From Atopostipes sp964624875 (GTDB taxonomy: Bacteria; Bacillota; Bacilli; Lactobacillales; Carnobacteriaceae_A), in the NCBI GenBank assembly GCA_964624875.1, contig CAZUZA010000006.1, forward strand, positions 1-41,007: DNA of 41,007 nt. The letters run 5' to 3'. A model generated the notes under the pieces. That model saw only the letters and a list, made by a program, of their open reading frames with translations. It searched no databases and had not been told where the DNA came from. Numbering within the stretch: the first letter of the stretch is position 1; the number at the start of each line of letters is the position of its first letter. Positions 7,766 to 16,317 of the stretch are shown here, in pieces. Made by a program: the position numbers and the translations under genes.

Positions 7766-9166
7766 ATGTTACTAAGCATCAATACATCCGCTAAAACACC
7801 CTTATACATTCAAATTTATCAACAACTCAAAGACAAAATTCATAACAACGAGCTCAAAACAAACGAGAAGCTGGCCAGCAAACGTCAACTCGCCACACTG
7901 AATGATGTCAGTGAAAACACCATCATGAACGCCTACAACCAGCTTTTAACCGAGGGCTATATTTATGCTATTGAGCGCAAAGGTTATTTTGTAGCTGATG
8001 TCGAACTGCAATTTGAAACCCCAGATATCACTGGTGAAATGGAAGCAGAGTCTGAAGAAAAGAAGAATACGATTCGCTATGATTTAACCCGATCCAATCC
8101 TGACGTGACCTTGTTTCCGTTCTCTGTATTTTCAAAACTCTACCGCAATCACTTTAGTCAGCAAGAAGATGCTTTACTAAAAGAGTCCAGTGGTCAAGGA
8201 CTGGATGAACTGCGTAAGGCTTTACAACATTACTTGTCACAGTCACGAGGCGTACCTTGCCGGAAAGAACAAATTATATTGGGACCGAGCACCGAATACT
8301 TATTGTCCCTACTTTTTCAAATCGTGGATACAAAACCTTTAATTGGACTTGAAGATCCGGGGTATCCAGGTTTCAGCCATTTATTGGAGCGTTTTGATTT
8401 AGAAACCCAACCGGTTCCAGTCGATGAAAAAGGTGTGGATGTTGCTAAACTCAAAGATTCCGACATTGATATGATGCTTGTTACTTCAAACCATCAATTT
8501 CCAACAGGCACCATAATGCCCTTGGATCGTCGACAAGCCTTATTAAATTGGGCGAATGAAAGTCCGGATAAATATATTATTGAAAATGATTATGATAGTG
8601 AGTTTAAATATTCAGGCATTCCGATTCCTTCCCTAAAATATTTAGACCAAAAAAAGAAAGTCATTCATTTAGGCAGCTTCACGCGTGTGTTGTCTCCTAG
8701 TATTCGCATGAGCTATATGGTTTTACCTGAGCCATTATTAACCCAATATAAATGGAAGTTCCCTTCCCACTCTTCTGTCTTAAGTACCTCAGAGCAATGG
8801 GTCATTACGGATTTTATAACACAAGGTCACTTTACAACGCATCTGAATCGTTCACGCACATTTTATAAAAAGAAACGCGATGCGTTAATGGACACCATCT
8901 ACAAACTGGATCCTGATGCCATGATTCATGGGGAAAACGCTGGGCTTCATTTATTAGTATCGCCGTCATTTCACTTTGATGGGGTTTTATTTAAGGAACT
9001 GGCCTTGGCTGAAGGGATTAAGTTGAATGTGTTGAGCGATTATTCGACGGAGGCGCGACCGGAATATGCGAATGTGCTGTTTATTAGTTTTTCGCATCTG
9101 CCGAAAGAAGATTTTGAAAATGTTGTGGAAAAATTGGTTGAAATCGCGAAAAAATGTGAGCAATAA
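7766..9166 (+). CDS. MocR/GabR-type GntR regulator with aminotransferase-like domain lacking the PLP lysine
   Basis: A 466-residue fusion of an N-terminal GntR winged helix (about 1-75, PLYIQIYQQLKDKI...LASKRQLA...VSENTIMNAYNQL) and a fold-type I aminotransferase-like domain (about 105-460). The cofactor-pocket residues NHQFPTG and IIENDYDSEFKY are retained. At the position of the Schiff-base lysine (usually SFSK), however, the sequence reads GSFTRVLSPSIR with Arg307 (CGT at 8684-8686). The protein is therefore predicted not to form an internal aldimine with PLP, although it could still bind PLP or another ligand non-covalently. AGGAGG precedes the ATG. The target may be its own promoter, ytoQ, or the FAD protein downstream. 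Confidence 0.9.
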   Translation: MLLSINTSAKTPLYIQIYQQLKDKIHNNELKTNEKLASKRQLATLNDVSENTIMNAYNQLLTEGYIYAIERKGYFVADVELQFETPDITGEMEAESEEKKNTIRYDLTRSNPDVTLFPFSVFSKLYRNHFSQQEDALLKESSGQGLDELRKALQHYLSQSRGVPCRKEQIILGPSTEYLLSLLFQIVDTKPLIGLEDPGYPGFSHLLERFDLETQPVPVDEKGVDVAKLKDSDIDMMLVTSNHQFPTGTIMPLDRRQALLNWANESPDKYIIENDYDSEFKYSGIPIPSLKYLDQKKKVIHLGSFTRVLSPSIRMSYMVLPEPLLTQYKWKFPSHSSVLSTSEQWVITDFITQGHFTTHLNRSRTFYKKKRDALMDTIYKLDPDAMIHGENAGLHLLVSPSFHFDGVLFKELALAEGIKLNVLSDYSTEARPEYANVLFISFSHLPKEDFENVVEKLVEIAKKCEQ

Positions 9167-9175
9167 TGGTATGAT
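9167..9175 (+). promoter_or_regulatory. Extended -10 element before the FAD/NAD(P)-binding gene
   Basis: TGGTATGAT overlaps the end of the MocR-type gene, 38 bases before the next start codon. No good -35 is present. Read-through from the regulator is also possible. Confidence 0.4.
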
Positions 9176-9213
9176 AAGTCATGTGAGATTTTTGAGTTTA
9201 CAGGAGGCTAGAG

Positions 9214-10716
9214 ATGAAAATTGCAATTGTGGGAGCTGGACTTTCGGGCTCCAATGTTCTAAAAGGATTAATCACTCATCCAAATTTTGATGCTGGGGAT
9301 GAGATTGATGTATTTGAATACCGTGAAGTGTTAGGTGCGGGCTTGCCTTACCACCCGACCGATGATGAATCGATTATGTTGAACACGGCGCCTGATGTGA
9401 TGAGCGTTGATTTAGATAACCCAAATGATTTTGAAGAATGGCTCGATGCCAATTATGAAGAACCCTATAATTTTGAACAATTAGTTTCCCGTCCAAAATA
9501 CGGAAAATATTTATTAGAGCGTTTTGCGCCTTTCTACAACCATAAACAGGTGCATCATATTCAAAGTACAGTGGAAGATTTATTGGTATTAGATGCTGAA
9601 ACACAGGAACCAGCTTCAGAAACGTCAAGTGGCCAATATGTCTATCGTGTAAAAACAAATGCGGGCTGGGAAGACACCATTTACGATGCGGTCTTTTTCA
9701 GTGTCGGTCATCCGGCTTACAATGATTTTTATGACATTAAAGATGAAAAGAATTTTATACATCATCCTTACCCAATGAATGAAAAGTTAATAGAATTTGA
9801 AAACAGCGATAAAGTAGCTGTTATTGGAACAGGCGCGACAGGTATTGATTTAATGCGTTTCTTCTTTACAAATTACAATTTAGAAAAACCATTAGCCTTT
9901 TACGATGTGAAAGAACCGTTCTTCTGCGTCAACATTCCTTTTGAAAAAGAAGAAGCAACTTATTCATTAACAAAAGAATGGGTCGATCGTGAAAAGGAAA
10001 AACATGGTGGCTTCATTCCGTTAGCGTTCATGTTAGATACGGTTAAAGCTGACTTAGCAAACGAAGATGCCGATGCAATGGCTGTTTATGATCGCTATAA
10101 AGCACGTACGTTAGAGGTTTATCGCCATGCTTTTGAGACGAAAGACCAAGAATTAGCGGCAGTACAAAAGTATGCGAGCCAAATGGTTGGGAATTTACCT
10201 CATTTGTATAATGCTTTGAATGGTGAAGACCGTGATACGTACATGAAGGACTATCATGAAATAATGACCTTCTTTAAAGCAAAAGTACCTTACAACAGTT
10301 ATAAGTGGCTCTTTGATTTAGTCGATGCGGGTAAGCTAGAAGCTTATTCTGGTTTAGAAGATGTGGATGTTTTAGAAGGTGGTCGCTTTAAAGTCACGAC
10401 AGATGAGCAGTCTGATGAAGTCGATATTTTAGTGAACGCGACTGGATTTAATTCAAACTTAGTACGTCTCGCAAAGGACTCGACTTTAATTCATAATTTA
10501 TATAATCAACGCATTATTTTACCGCATGTCGAAGGAAAATTTGTTTTAGTCGACTGGCCACATTGTCGGGTAATGAACCAACGTTTTGGCGTGATGGACA
10601 ACTTGTTTTTCTTAGGTTTATTAATCGGTGGTACCCAACATGAAAATAATGATGGTGGGCAAACGATTGAACAAGCGAACTTTACAGCAAAGACTTTTAT
10701 GGATCAGCGAAAATAA
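9214..10716 (+). CDS. FAD/NAD(P)-binding protein (NAD_binding_9-like flavoprotein)
   Basis: This 500-residue protein begins with an FAD dinucleotide fold, MKIAIVGAGLSGSNVL (GxGxxG), followed by VFEYREVLGAGLPYHPTDD. A second nucleotide-binding motif, VAVIGTGATGIDLMRFF, lies near residue 200, and the family motif DILVNATGFNSN is near residue 410. This matches the large uncharacterised FAD-NAD(P)-binding family (pfam13454-like), whose substrates are largely unknown. AGGAGG lies 7 bases before the ATG. It is 47 bases downstream of the MocR-type gene and ends at a strong terminator. Cytoplasmic oxidoreductase activity is inferred from the folds only. Confidence 0.85.
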   Translation: MKIAIVGAGLSGSNVLKGLITHPNFDAGDEIDVFEYREVLGAGLPYHPTDDESIMLNTAPDVMSVDLDNPNDFEEWLDANYEEPYNFEQLVSRPKYGKYLLERFAPFYNHKQVHHIQSTVEDLLVLDAETQEPASETSSGQYVYRVKTNAGWEDTIYDAVFFSVGHPAYNDFYDIKDEKNFIHHPYPMNEKLIEFENSDKVAVIGTGATGIDLMRFFFTNYNLEKPLAFYDVKEPFFCVNIPFEKEEATYSLTKEWVDREKEKHGGFIPLAFMLDTVKADLANEDADAMAVYDRYKARTLEVYRHAFETKDQELAAVQKYASQMVGNLPHLYNALNGEDRDTYMKDYHEIMTFFKAKVPYNSYKWLFDLVDAGKLEAYSGLEDVDVLEGGRFKVTTDEQSDEVDILVNATGFNSNLVRLAKDSTLIHNLYNQRIILPHVEGKFVLVDWPHCRVMNQRFGVMDNLFFLGLLIGGTQHENNDGGQTIEQANFTAKTFMDQRK

Positions 10717-10729
10717 TTTTATAAATTGA

Positions 10730-10773
10730 AAAGCAGCGAGCACACTCTTTTAGATTGATTTCGCTGCTTTTTT
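10730..10773 (+). terminator. Terminator after the FAD/NAD(P)-binding gene
   Basis: AAAGCAGCGA pairs with TCGCTGCTTT around a 21-base loop, followed by TTTTTTG. Confidence 0.85.
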
Positions 10774-10815
10774 GCATGCACAATAGGCGTATTGATTCGG
10801 TTTCTATCCCTTTTT

Positions 10816-10824
10816 TGTTATATT
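10816..10824 (+). promoter_or_regulatory. Extended -10 element before the cupin gene
   Basis: TGTTATATT matches TGnTATAAT with one change, 49 bases before the ATG. A TTGATT lies 21 bases upstream, too far for a normal -35. Confidence 0.35.
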
Positions 10825-10873
10825 ACGTATGTAAAAATGTTCGTTGATTTCAAATCATACAAGGAGAATCGTC

Positions 10874-11377
10874 ATGGTAACAACAATTCAATTATCTGAA
10901 AACCGACCGTTCCCAAACAATACGTTGCCCGTTTTATATTATGAAAAGGCACTCACTGAAGTATTTGAAGAAGAGTACACCGCTGAAGATGTAATTGAGC
11001 TATTTGAACGCAATGGTTACGTCGATGGCTGGGTCAATGGAATTATGGATAAACACCATTTCCATTCGACTGCTCACGAAGCACTCGCTTGTACAAAAGG
11101 TGAGGTCACCGTGCAATTAGGTGGTCCCAATGGTGAAATTATAAAAGTCAGAAAAGGCGATGTCGTCTTGCTCCCTGCTGGAACAAGTCACAAGAAGTTA
11201 GATGCTTCTGAGAACTTTGAAATTGTCGGTGCCTATCCTGAAAATGACCATGAAGTCGATTTCCAATACGGCGACGACAACGTTTATGATACGGTACGAG
11301 ATAACATCGCAAAAGTGAAGCAACCACTCACCGATCCCGTTTCCAATTCACCGAAAGATATTCACGAACTTTGGTAA
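10874..11377 (+). CDS. YjlB-like cupin domain protein
   Basis: This 167-residue protein carries a single cupin barrel. The metal-ligand region KHHFHSTAHEALACTKGEVTVQLGG and the second motif GDVVLLPAGTSHKKL give three His and one Glu in the usual arrangement. The C-terminal AYPENDHEVDFQYGD segment matches the YjlB family. The enzymatic role is not established. AAGGAGA precedes the ATG at 10874 by 6-7 bases; an upstream in-frame ATG at 10844 has no ribosome site. It is monocistronic between two terminators. Confidence 0.85.
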   Translation: MVTTIQLSENRPFPNNTLPVLYYEKALTEVFEEEYTAEDVIELFERNGYVDGWVNGIMDKHHFHSTAHEALACTKGEVTVQLGGPNGEIIKVRKGDVVLLPAGTSHKKLDASENFEIVGAYPENDHEVDFQYGDDNVYDTVRDNIAKVKQPLTDPVSNSPKDIHELW

Positions 11378-11392
11378 ATCAAATAAAGAATA

Positions 11393-11441
11393 AAAACTCG
11401 TGTTTGAATGACGCTATTTAGGTCACTCAAGCACGAGTTTT
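11393..11441. terminator. Bidirectional terminator between the cupin gene and the asparaginase gene
   Basis: AAAACTCGTG and CACGAGTTTT form the outer stem and TGAC/GGTCA an inner one. T-runs follow on both strands for the convergent genes. Confidence 0.85.
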
Positions 11442-11453
11442 CATTTATTGATC

Positions 11454-12461
11454 TTAGCTTTCTTTTAAAAATAATGGATTAATATTTTTGTCTTTCCACT
11501 CTTCGACGACTTCTTTTTGGTGGGAGTCCATGTAGTTTTCTAGCCATTCTTCTGAAGCTTTTGTAATATGACATGTTCCATCTTTAATCGCATCCACAAC
11601 AAAGACTTCAGCTTCTTGTTTTGCAGTAGCAATCACAAATGAAAAGTCGTCAATATTTGAAGCTGCACCATAGTTGCCTTCTTTATCCATCGCAACCACA
11701 GATAGGTCACCTGCTTCGCCTCGACGCTCTTTTAATTTCTTATCTAACTTATCAACAGCTTGTTCACATGCTTCTTGAGGACTTAAGCCATTCCCCATTA
11801 ATTGTACGATTTCATAAGACATCGCACCTTTCATTAAATCTTCTCCAAGGCCCGTAGCTGTTGCGCCACCGATCTCACTATCCACATAGAAGCCTCCACC
11901 AATGACAGGTGAATCTCCGACACGACCGGGCTTTTTCATAAACAAACCACTCGTTGAAGTGGCTGATGTCATTAAGCCATCCGCGTCCAATGCGACCATA
12001 CCTACTGTATCGTGACCAGCATAAGGTGACAATTTATGATCTGACACCGTTAGCTGATGGATTTTATTTTTAAAATGTTTCTTAGAACGATCCGTCAACA
12101 TGTTTTTACGCTCAAAACCATTTCTATGCGCATATTTAGCAGCACCTTCGCCCACTAAAAAGTTATTTACTTTATCTGTACTCAAGCTACGTGCAATTGA
12201 AACGGGATTCGCATAATCTTTGATCGAAGCAATCGCACCAAAATCAAGCGTCGTCCCATTCATGAATGCGGCATCTAATTCCACTTCCATCTCTTCGTTT
12301 GGCAAACCGCCATAACCGACTGAAATATAATACGGATTGTCTTCGACATTTTTAACCGCTTTTTCAATGGCGTCAGCAGCATTGCCATCATTTGTTAAAA
12401 TCTCAGCTCCCTCGATAACACCCTCTAGTGCCATGCGCCAAGTAGCAATCATTCCCCACAT
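11454..12461 (-). CDS. Glycosylasparaginase-type N-terminal nucleophile hydrolase
   Basis: A 335-residue enzyme of the N4-(beta-N-acetylglucosaminyl)-L-asparaginase / isoaspartyl peptidase family. The precursor is expected to cleave itself before Thr152 in YAGHDTVGMVALD to expose the nucleophile. GRVGDSPVIGGGFYVD and GGATATGLGEDLMK are the substrate-binding segments of this family. There is no signal peptide, so it should act in the cytoplasm, perhaps in asparagine salvage or isoaspartyl peptide turnover. AAGGAGGG lies 6-7 bases before the ATG. It stands alone between two terminators. Confidence 0.9.
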   Translation of the reverse strand: MWGMIATWRMALEGVIEGAEILTNDGNAADAIEKAVKNVEDNPYYISVGYGGLPNEEMEVELDAAFMNGTTLDFGAIASIKDYANPVSIARSLSTDKVNNFLVGEGAAKYAHRNGFERKNMLTDRSKKHFKNKIHQLTVSDHKLSPYAGHDTVGMVALDADGLMTSATSTSGLFMKKPGRVGDSPVIGGGFYVDSEIGGATATGLGEDLMKGAMSYEIVQLMGNGLSPQEACEQAVDKLDKKLKERRGEAGDLSVVAMDKEGNYGAASNIDDFSFVIATAKQEAEVFVVDAIKDGTCHITKASEEWLENYMDSHQKEVVEEWKDKNINPLFLKES

Positions 12462-12508
12462 ACAATACCCTCCTTATGATACTTTTCTAAATTCACTATC
12501 GTAAAAAA

Positions 12509-12547
12509 CACACGAAGTAAATAGGCTTCCCTCCTTTACTTCGTGTG
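12509..12547 (-). terminator. Terminator of pepF
   Basis: CACACGAAGTAAA pairs perfectly with TTTACTTCGTGTG (13 bp). On the minus strand it is followed by TTTTTTAC. Confidence 0.9.
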
Positions 12548-12561
12548 CATTCAACTGTAGC

Positions 12562-14364
12562 TTATTTTAATTCTTCACTTAATTCGATGATACGGTCGAT
12601 TGATTCATCTAAATATTGAATCGTATCTAATAATGCTTGATCCGTATCCACATCAACGTTCGCTACTTTCGTTGCAGCTAATGGTTCTTCACGACCACCT
12701 AATTTTAGGAAGTCTAACCAGTTTTCCATACTTGACTCGCCACTCTTAATCTTCAAGAAAGCTTGAGTAGCAATCGTTAAACCAGCTGAATATGTGTATG
12801 GGTATAAGCCCATGTAATAGTGCGATTGACGCATCCAAGTTAATTCTGCACCTGGTTCAATTTCAACAGCGTCCCCCCAGAATGTTTCTAAAACATTGCG
12901 CTTAATTTCTGATAATTTGTTCGCATCGAAACTCTTGCCATCATCAATTAATTGGTACACTTCTCTTTGGTACGCCGCTTCTAATAAGTGCGTTACAAAG
13001 TTATGGAAGTATGTTTTTGAAATCATCATTGATAAAACAGAACGCTCTGTACGCGCATCATCTGTTTGATTTTTCAAGTAATCCGTTAACATTAGTTCAT
13101 TAAATGTCGAAGGGGCTTCAATTAAATATAATGACGGTCTTGAAGCCGTATTCGAGTTGTTTTGGTGAGATAAGACACCTTGTCCTGCATGCCCTAGCTC
13201 ATGGAATAATGTGTACGCATCACTTAATAAACCTGAAAATGACATCATGATATAAGGATGTTTCTGATACGTTGTCGAACAGAATGCACCTGAACGCTTA
13301 CCAACGTTACTTGCGAAGTCAACCCATCGCTCATCATATGAACGAAGCATTAAGTCTAGGTACTCTTCACCAAATGGCGCTAGTGAACCTTTGACTAGTT
13401 CTTTTGTTTCTTCAATCGTCACGTCTTGTTTGAATTCTGGATCCACATCAATTTTCAAATCCGCATAAGTCATCTTGTCTAAGCCGTTTTGATCTTTTAA
13501 ATGTGTAATATATTTACGCATCACGGGCGCAAACTTATCCATAATGACATCTATTTGACGGTCATACATATCGCGCGTTACTTCTTGTGGCGCTAATAAG
13601 TAATCCGTTACAGAGTCATAACCACGCATCGTAGCAATCGTTTTTTCTTTCACCACTTGGTTATAATAAGCATTCGCAACCGTATTTTTATACTGACCTA
13701 ATACTTGGTTAAATTTATCGTAAGATGCACGACGAATCGCTGGATCTATGTGGTACATGTAGAAGTCTTCATATAAAACAAAGCTTAATGGGTATTCTTT
13801 TCCATCCACTTCAAACGTTCCAAAATCAGGGTCATTCGAACGCGCTTGTTCATAAATTTCCATAAATGAACCGAGTACTGGATTTAATAATTCTAAAGCT
13901 TCTTCAACAGCTGGATCTAAAGCAGCTGCTTTACTCTTCTTCGTTTTACGAACCCATGGTTTAAAGCCTGCCTCTAACTCAGCCACTTTATCCAATTCTT
14001 CTTCTGATAAAGCCAATACTTCTGAATCAAAGAAACTTAAACGTGCACTCTCTTTTGAAAGCATTGAATAAACCGAGCGTAAGCTACTTGCTGCTTCACC
14101 ATCTGTAATATCTGCATAAACAGGTAAACTACGAAATTGACCTAAGTGACCCGCTGCAGAAATAATATCTTCATATGTATGTAGCGCTTCAACAACCGAT
14201 TCTGCTGAATCTAGATGCCCTTTATATTTCGCAACAAAGGCTTCAACATTTTTCGGGAAGGCTTCTAAAGCAACTTGGAACTCTTCTTCTGTAGCAAAAA
14301 TACCAGTTAGATCCCATTTTAAATCTTCACTAACCTCTGAACGTACTTTTAACTCTTCTACCAT
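12562..14364 (-). CDS. pepF: Oligoendopeptidase F (M3 metallopeptidase)
   Basis: A 600-residue zinc metallopeptidase. The M3 zinc motif is HELGH at 388-392 in TLFHELGHAGQG, with the third ligand expected in IEAPSTFNELM downstream. Length and the N-terminal SEDLKWDLTGIFATEEEF are characteristic of PepF. It hydrolyses peptides of about 7-17 residues in the cytoplasm and serves in peptide nutrition and turnover. The start is the ATG with AAAGGAGAG 5 bases upstream. An extended -10 lies at 14412-14420 and a perfect terminator follows, so it is a single-gene unit. Confidence 0.95.
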   Translation of the reverse strand: MVEELKVRSEVSEDLKWDLTGIFATEEEFQVALEAFPKNVEAFVAKYKGHLDSAESVVEALHTYEDIISAAGHLGQFRSLPVYADITDGEAASSLRSVYSMLSKESARLSFFDSEVLALSEEELDKVAELEAGFKPWVRKTKKSKAAALDPAVEEALELLNPVLGSFMEIYEQARSNDPDFGTFEVDGKEYPLSFVLYEDFYMYHIDPAIRRASYDKFNQVLGQYKNTVANAYYNQVVKEKTIATMRGYDSVTDYLLAPQEVTRDMYDRQIDVIMDKFAPVMRKYITHLKDQNGLDKMTYADLKIDVDPEFKQDVTIEETKELVKGSLAPFGEEYLDLMLRSYDERWVDFASNVGKRSGAFCSTTYQKHPYIMMSFSGLLSDAYTLFHELGHAGQGVLSHQNNSNTASRPSLYLIEAPSTFNELMLTDYLKNQTDDARTERSVLSMMISKTYFHNFVTHLLEAAYQREVYQLIDDGKSFDANKLSEIKRNVLETFWGDAVEIEPGAELTWMRQSHYYMGLYPYTYSAGLTIATQAFLKIKSGESSMENWLDFLKLGGREEPLAATKVANVDVDTDQALLDTIQYLDESIDRIIELSEELK

Positions 14365-14411
14365 TCAAACTCTCCTTTAAACTTCTCATTGTTTTTTAAT
14401 AATCCTTTCTA

Positions 14412-14420
14412 ATCATAGCA
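14412..14420 (-). promoter_or_regulatory. Extended -10 promoter element of pepF
   Basis: TGCTATGAT on the minus strand lies 47 bases before the start codon. The -35 region is T-rich but has no clear hexamer. Confidence 0.45.
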
Positions 14421-14443
14421 CAACCATATCACTAAAAAAAGAA

Positions 14444-14492
14444 AAGAGACCACTTTTTACAAAAAAATCACTTTTGCTTCTAGAGGTCTCTT
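14444..14492 (-). terminator. Terminator of the acidic lipoprotein gene
   Basis: AAGAGACC (14444-14451) and GGTCTCTT (14485-14492) pair across an A/T-rich loop. On the minus strand a TTCTTTTTTT tract follows. Confidence 0.75.
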
Positions 14493-14502
14493 CTTATTCA
14501 AC

Positions 14503-15030
14503 TTAATTTTCAAATGGTATAAATTCACCTGTCAGATAATCACTATGTAATATTTCATCCGTATCAAGCATATAGCGATAAATTCCCTGTAACGGAGCAA
14601 TCTCGTCAACCTTTTCACGCGTTTCGATTTCAATAAATTCTTCCGTCGCTGAAAAAGAAAAACTATAATCCTCTTTATTCAGATCTGTCACGTCAATTAA
14701 ACGCTGTAAGGCCATTTGATAGACTGGATCCACAGCATCCGCTGCCAAAGGCTCTTCTAACGCTTCCTCTTGAACTACTGGGTCATCTGCCGATACTTCT
14801 GCTTCCGCTGTTTCAGAAGCCGTTTTTACAGCCTCTTCTGCCTCTTCAACTGCTTCCAGTACCAACGTTCCATCTTCGGGTGCTTCTACCGTTTCTATTT
14901 CTTCAGCCACTTTCGTTAACTCTGTCGAAGTGGACGTACTTGATTCACTTCCAATATTGCCACTATCACATCCCAAAAGTAACATAGATGCTACAATCGC
15001 AGTGAAGAGTAAGTGAGGTTTCTGGTACAT
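14503..15030 (-). CDS. Acidic secreted lipoprotein, unknown function
   Basis: A 175-residue protein with a type II signal peptide: a short start MYQKPH, a hydrophobic stretch, and the lipobox LLLGC with Cys21 as lipid anchor. A Ser/Thr-rich and then Glu/Ala-rich linker (about 25-100) is followed by a small folded domain (about 105-175, VYQMALQRLIDVTDL...YSFSFSATEEFIEIETRE). The C-terminal domain contains no motif I recognise. The ribosome site (GGTAAG) is weak. It probably sits on the outer membrane face with an extended stalk. It is transcribed alone. Confidence 0.8.
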   Translation of the reverse strand: MYQKPHLLFTAIVASMLLLGCDSGNIGSESSTSTSTELTKVAEEIETVEAPEDGTLVLEAVEEAEEAVKTASETAEAEVSADDPVVQEEALEEPLAADAVDPVYQMALQRLIDVTDLNKEDYSFSFSATEEFIEIETREKVDEIAPLQGIYRYMLDTDEILHSDYLTGEFIPFEN

Positions 15031-15162
15031 AAACTTACCAACTTTCTGAGTAGTATTCGAAATATATCAATTTGACCACATTTTAACACTTATTTGTTAC
15101 GATACAAAGACAAATTTTAAATTAGCCAAAAAAGACAACATCGTTCTTTGTGAAATGAGAAG

Positions 15163-15196
15163 ATTCCGTTCAATTCAGATAGAATTCCGTTATACT
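15163..15196 (+). promoter_or_regulatory. Promoter with direct repeat before the 58-residue membrane protein gene
   Basis: TTCAAT (15169-15174), 16 bases and TATACT (15191-15196). ATTCCGTT occurs twice (15163-15170 and 15184-15191), two helical turns apart, flanking the spacer. This could be a regulator site. Confidence 0.5.
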
Positions 15197-15225
15197 ATAA
15201 GCAACGACATCGAAGGAGCATTCTA

Positions 15226-15402
15226 GTGAAAAAGGACAAGAAAAAAATATTTGATATTGAATACGATACCCCAGAAGAAAAAGCCCAAGCAGAAAAAGAA
15301 GAGAAAGTGTTCAAACTCATTATGCGGTCAACTCAGATTTTTATTGGCGTATTAGCTACCCTCCTCTTTTTAGCCTTCTTATATATTTATATTTTTAATT
15401 AA
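15226..15402 (+). CDS. Small single-pass membrane protein, 58 residues
   Basis: A GTG at 15226 with AAGGAGC 6 bases upstream opens a 58-codon frame ending at TAA 15400-15402. The N-terminal half is strongly charged (MKKDKKKIFDIEYDTPEEKA, then a Lys/Glu-rich stretch). The C-terminal half is one hydrophobic helix (IFIGVLATLLFLAFLYIYIF). The lysine-rich N-terminus suggests an N-in orientation. It has its own promoter and a following terminator, which support a real gene. I do not recognise the family. Confidence 0.72.
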   Translation: MKKDKKKIFDIEYDTPEEKAQAEKEEKVFKLIMRSTQIFIGVLATLLFLAFLYIYIFN

Positions 15403-15410
15403 ACAGCAAA

Positions 15411-15443
15411 AAAACATGTCAGCATTTGATTGCGACATGTTTT
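15411..15443. terminator. Bidirectional terminator between the small membrane protein gene and rsmI
   Basis: AAAACATGTC pairs with GACATGTTTT, with GCA/TGC closing a TTTGAT loop. T-runs follow on both sides. Confidence 0.85.
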
Positions 15444-15453
15444 CTATTTGCTC

Positions 15454-16317
15454 TTATTGATGATACTCAGCATAGACTTCGCGTTTCGGTAGCTTTCTTT
15501 CTTTTGCTACAACCTTAATCGCGTCCTTGCTCGACATCTTTTCAAAATTCATTTTGTATTCAATATGTTCTAAGATTGACCAGTCTTCCCAGTACACTTC
15601 TTCGACCACATGTTTATTGCCCTCTAAAATGACCACAAATTCACCACGTAATTCCGTTTTCTCCGTCCAGTCTAATACTTCTTTTGCTGTCCCACGGATA
15701 AATTCTTCATAACGTTTTGTCACTTCACGTGCTAATACAATTTGGCGATTTTCACCAAGAACTTCCACTAACGTTTCCATTAATTTTTCTAATCGATAAG
15801 GCGATTCATAAAAAATTAGCGTTTCTTCATGGTTTTTCAACTGATTTAACTCTTCTTTTAGTTCCGATTTCTTACGACTTAAAAAGCCATAAAACGTGAA
15901 CGGCTGTGGCGAAATCCCAGAAGCAATTAAGCCTGTTAACGCGGCATTTGCACCTGGTAAAGGAACGACGGCAATATTGTGCGCAATCGCTTCTTTGACT
16001 AGCTCGACGCCAGGATCACTAATCGATGGCATTCCTGCATCACTCACCTGCGCGATATTCTGCCCATCCACAAGTAATCGTATCAATTCGCCCGTTTTTT
16101 CATTAACGTTATGCTCATGATAACTTGTTTTGGGTGTATCGACTTCAAAGTGATTCAGTAATTTTTGCGTCACTCGTGTATCTTCACAGGCGATAAGGTC
16201 AACTTCTTTTAACGTATTAACCGCACGATAAGTCATATCTTCGAGGTTCCCAATCGGAGTGGGTACTAAAAATAATGTCCCTCTTTCTTGTACACTATAG
16301 CTCTGTTGTGTCTTCAA
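15454..16317 (-). CDS. rsmI: 16S rRNA (cytidine(1402)-2'-O)-methyltransferase
   Basis: A 287-residue tetrapyrrole-methylase-fold SAM enzyme. GTLFLVPTPIGNLEDMTYRAV, EDTRVTQKLLNHF, QVSDAGMPSISDPG and VPLPGANAALTGLIASG are the RsmI signatures. It 2'-O-methylates C1402 in the ribosomal decoding centre. I use a TTG start at 16315-16317 with AAGGTG upstream. This overlaps the GIY-YIG gene by 23 bp and fits the family N-terminus. It is the last gene of the trmN6-GIY-YIG-rsmI operon. Confidence 0.94.
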   Translation of the reverse strand: MKTQQSYSVQERGTLFLVPTPIGNLEDMTYRAVNTLKEVDLIACEDTRVTQKLLNHFEVDTPKTSYHEHNVNEKTGELIRLLVDGQNIAQVSDAGMPSISDPGVELVKEAIAHNIAVVPLPGANAALTGLIASGISPQPFTFYGFLSRKKSELKEELNQLKNHEETLIFYESPYRLEKLMETLVEVLGENRQIVLAREVTKRYEEFIRGTAKEVLDWTEKTELRGEFVVILEGNKHVVEEVYWEDWSILEHIEYKMNFEKMSSKDAIKVVAKERKLPKREVYAEYHQ

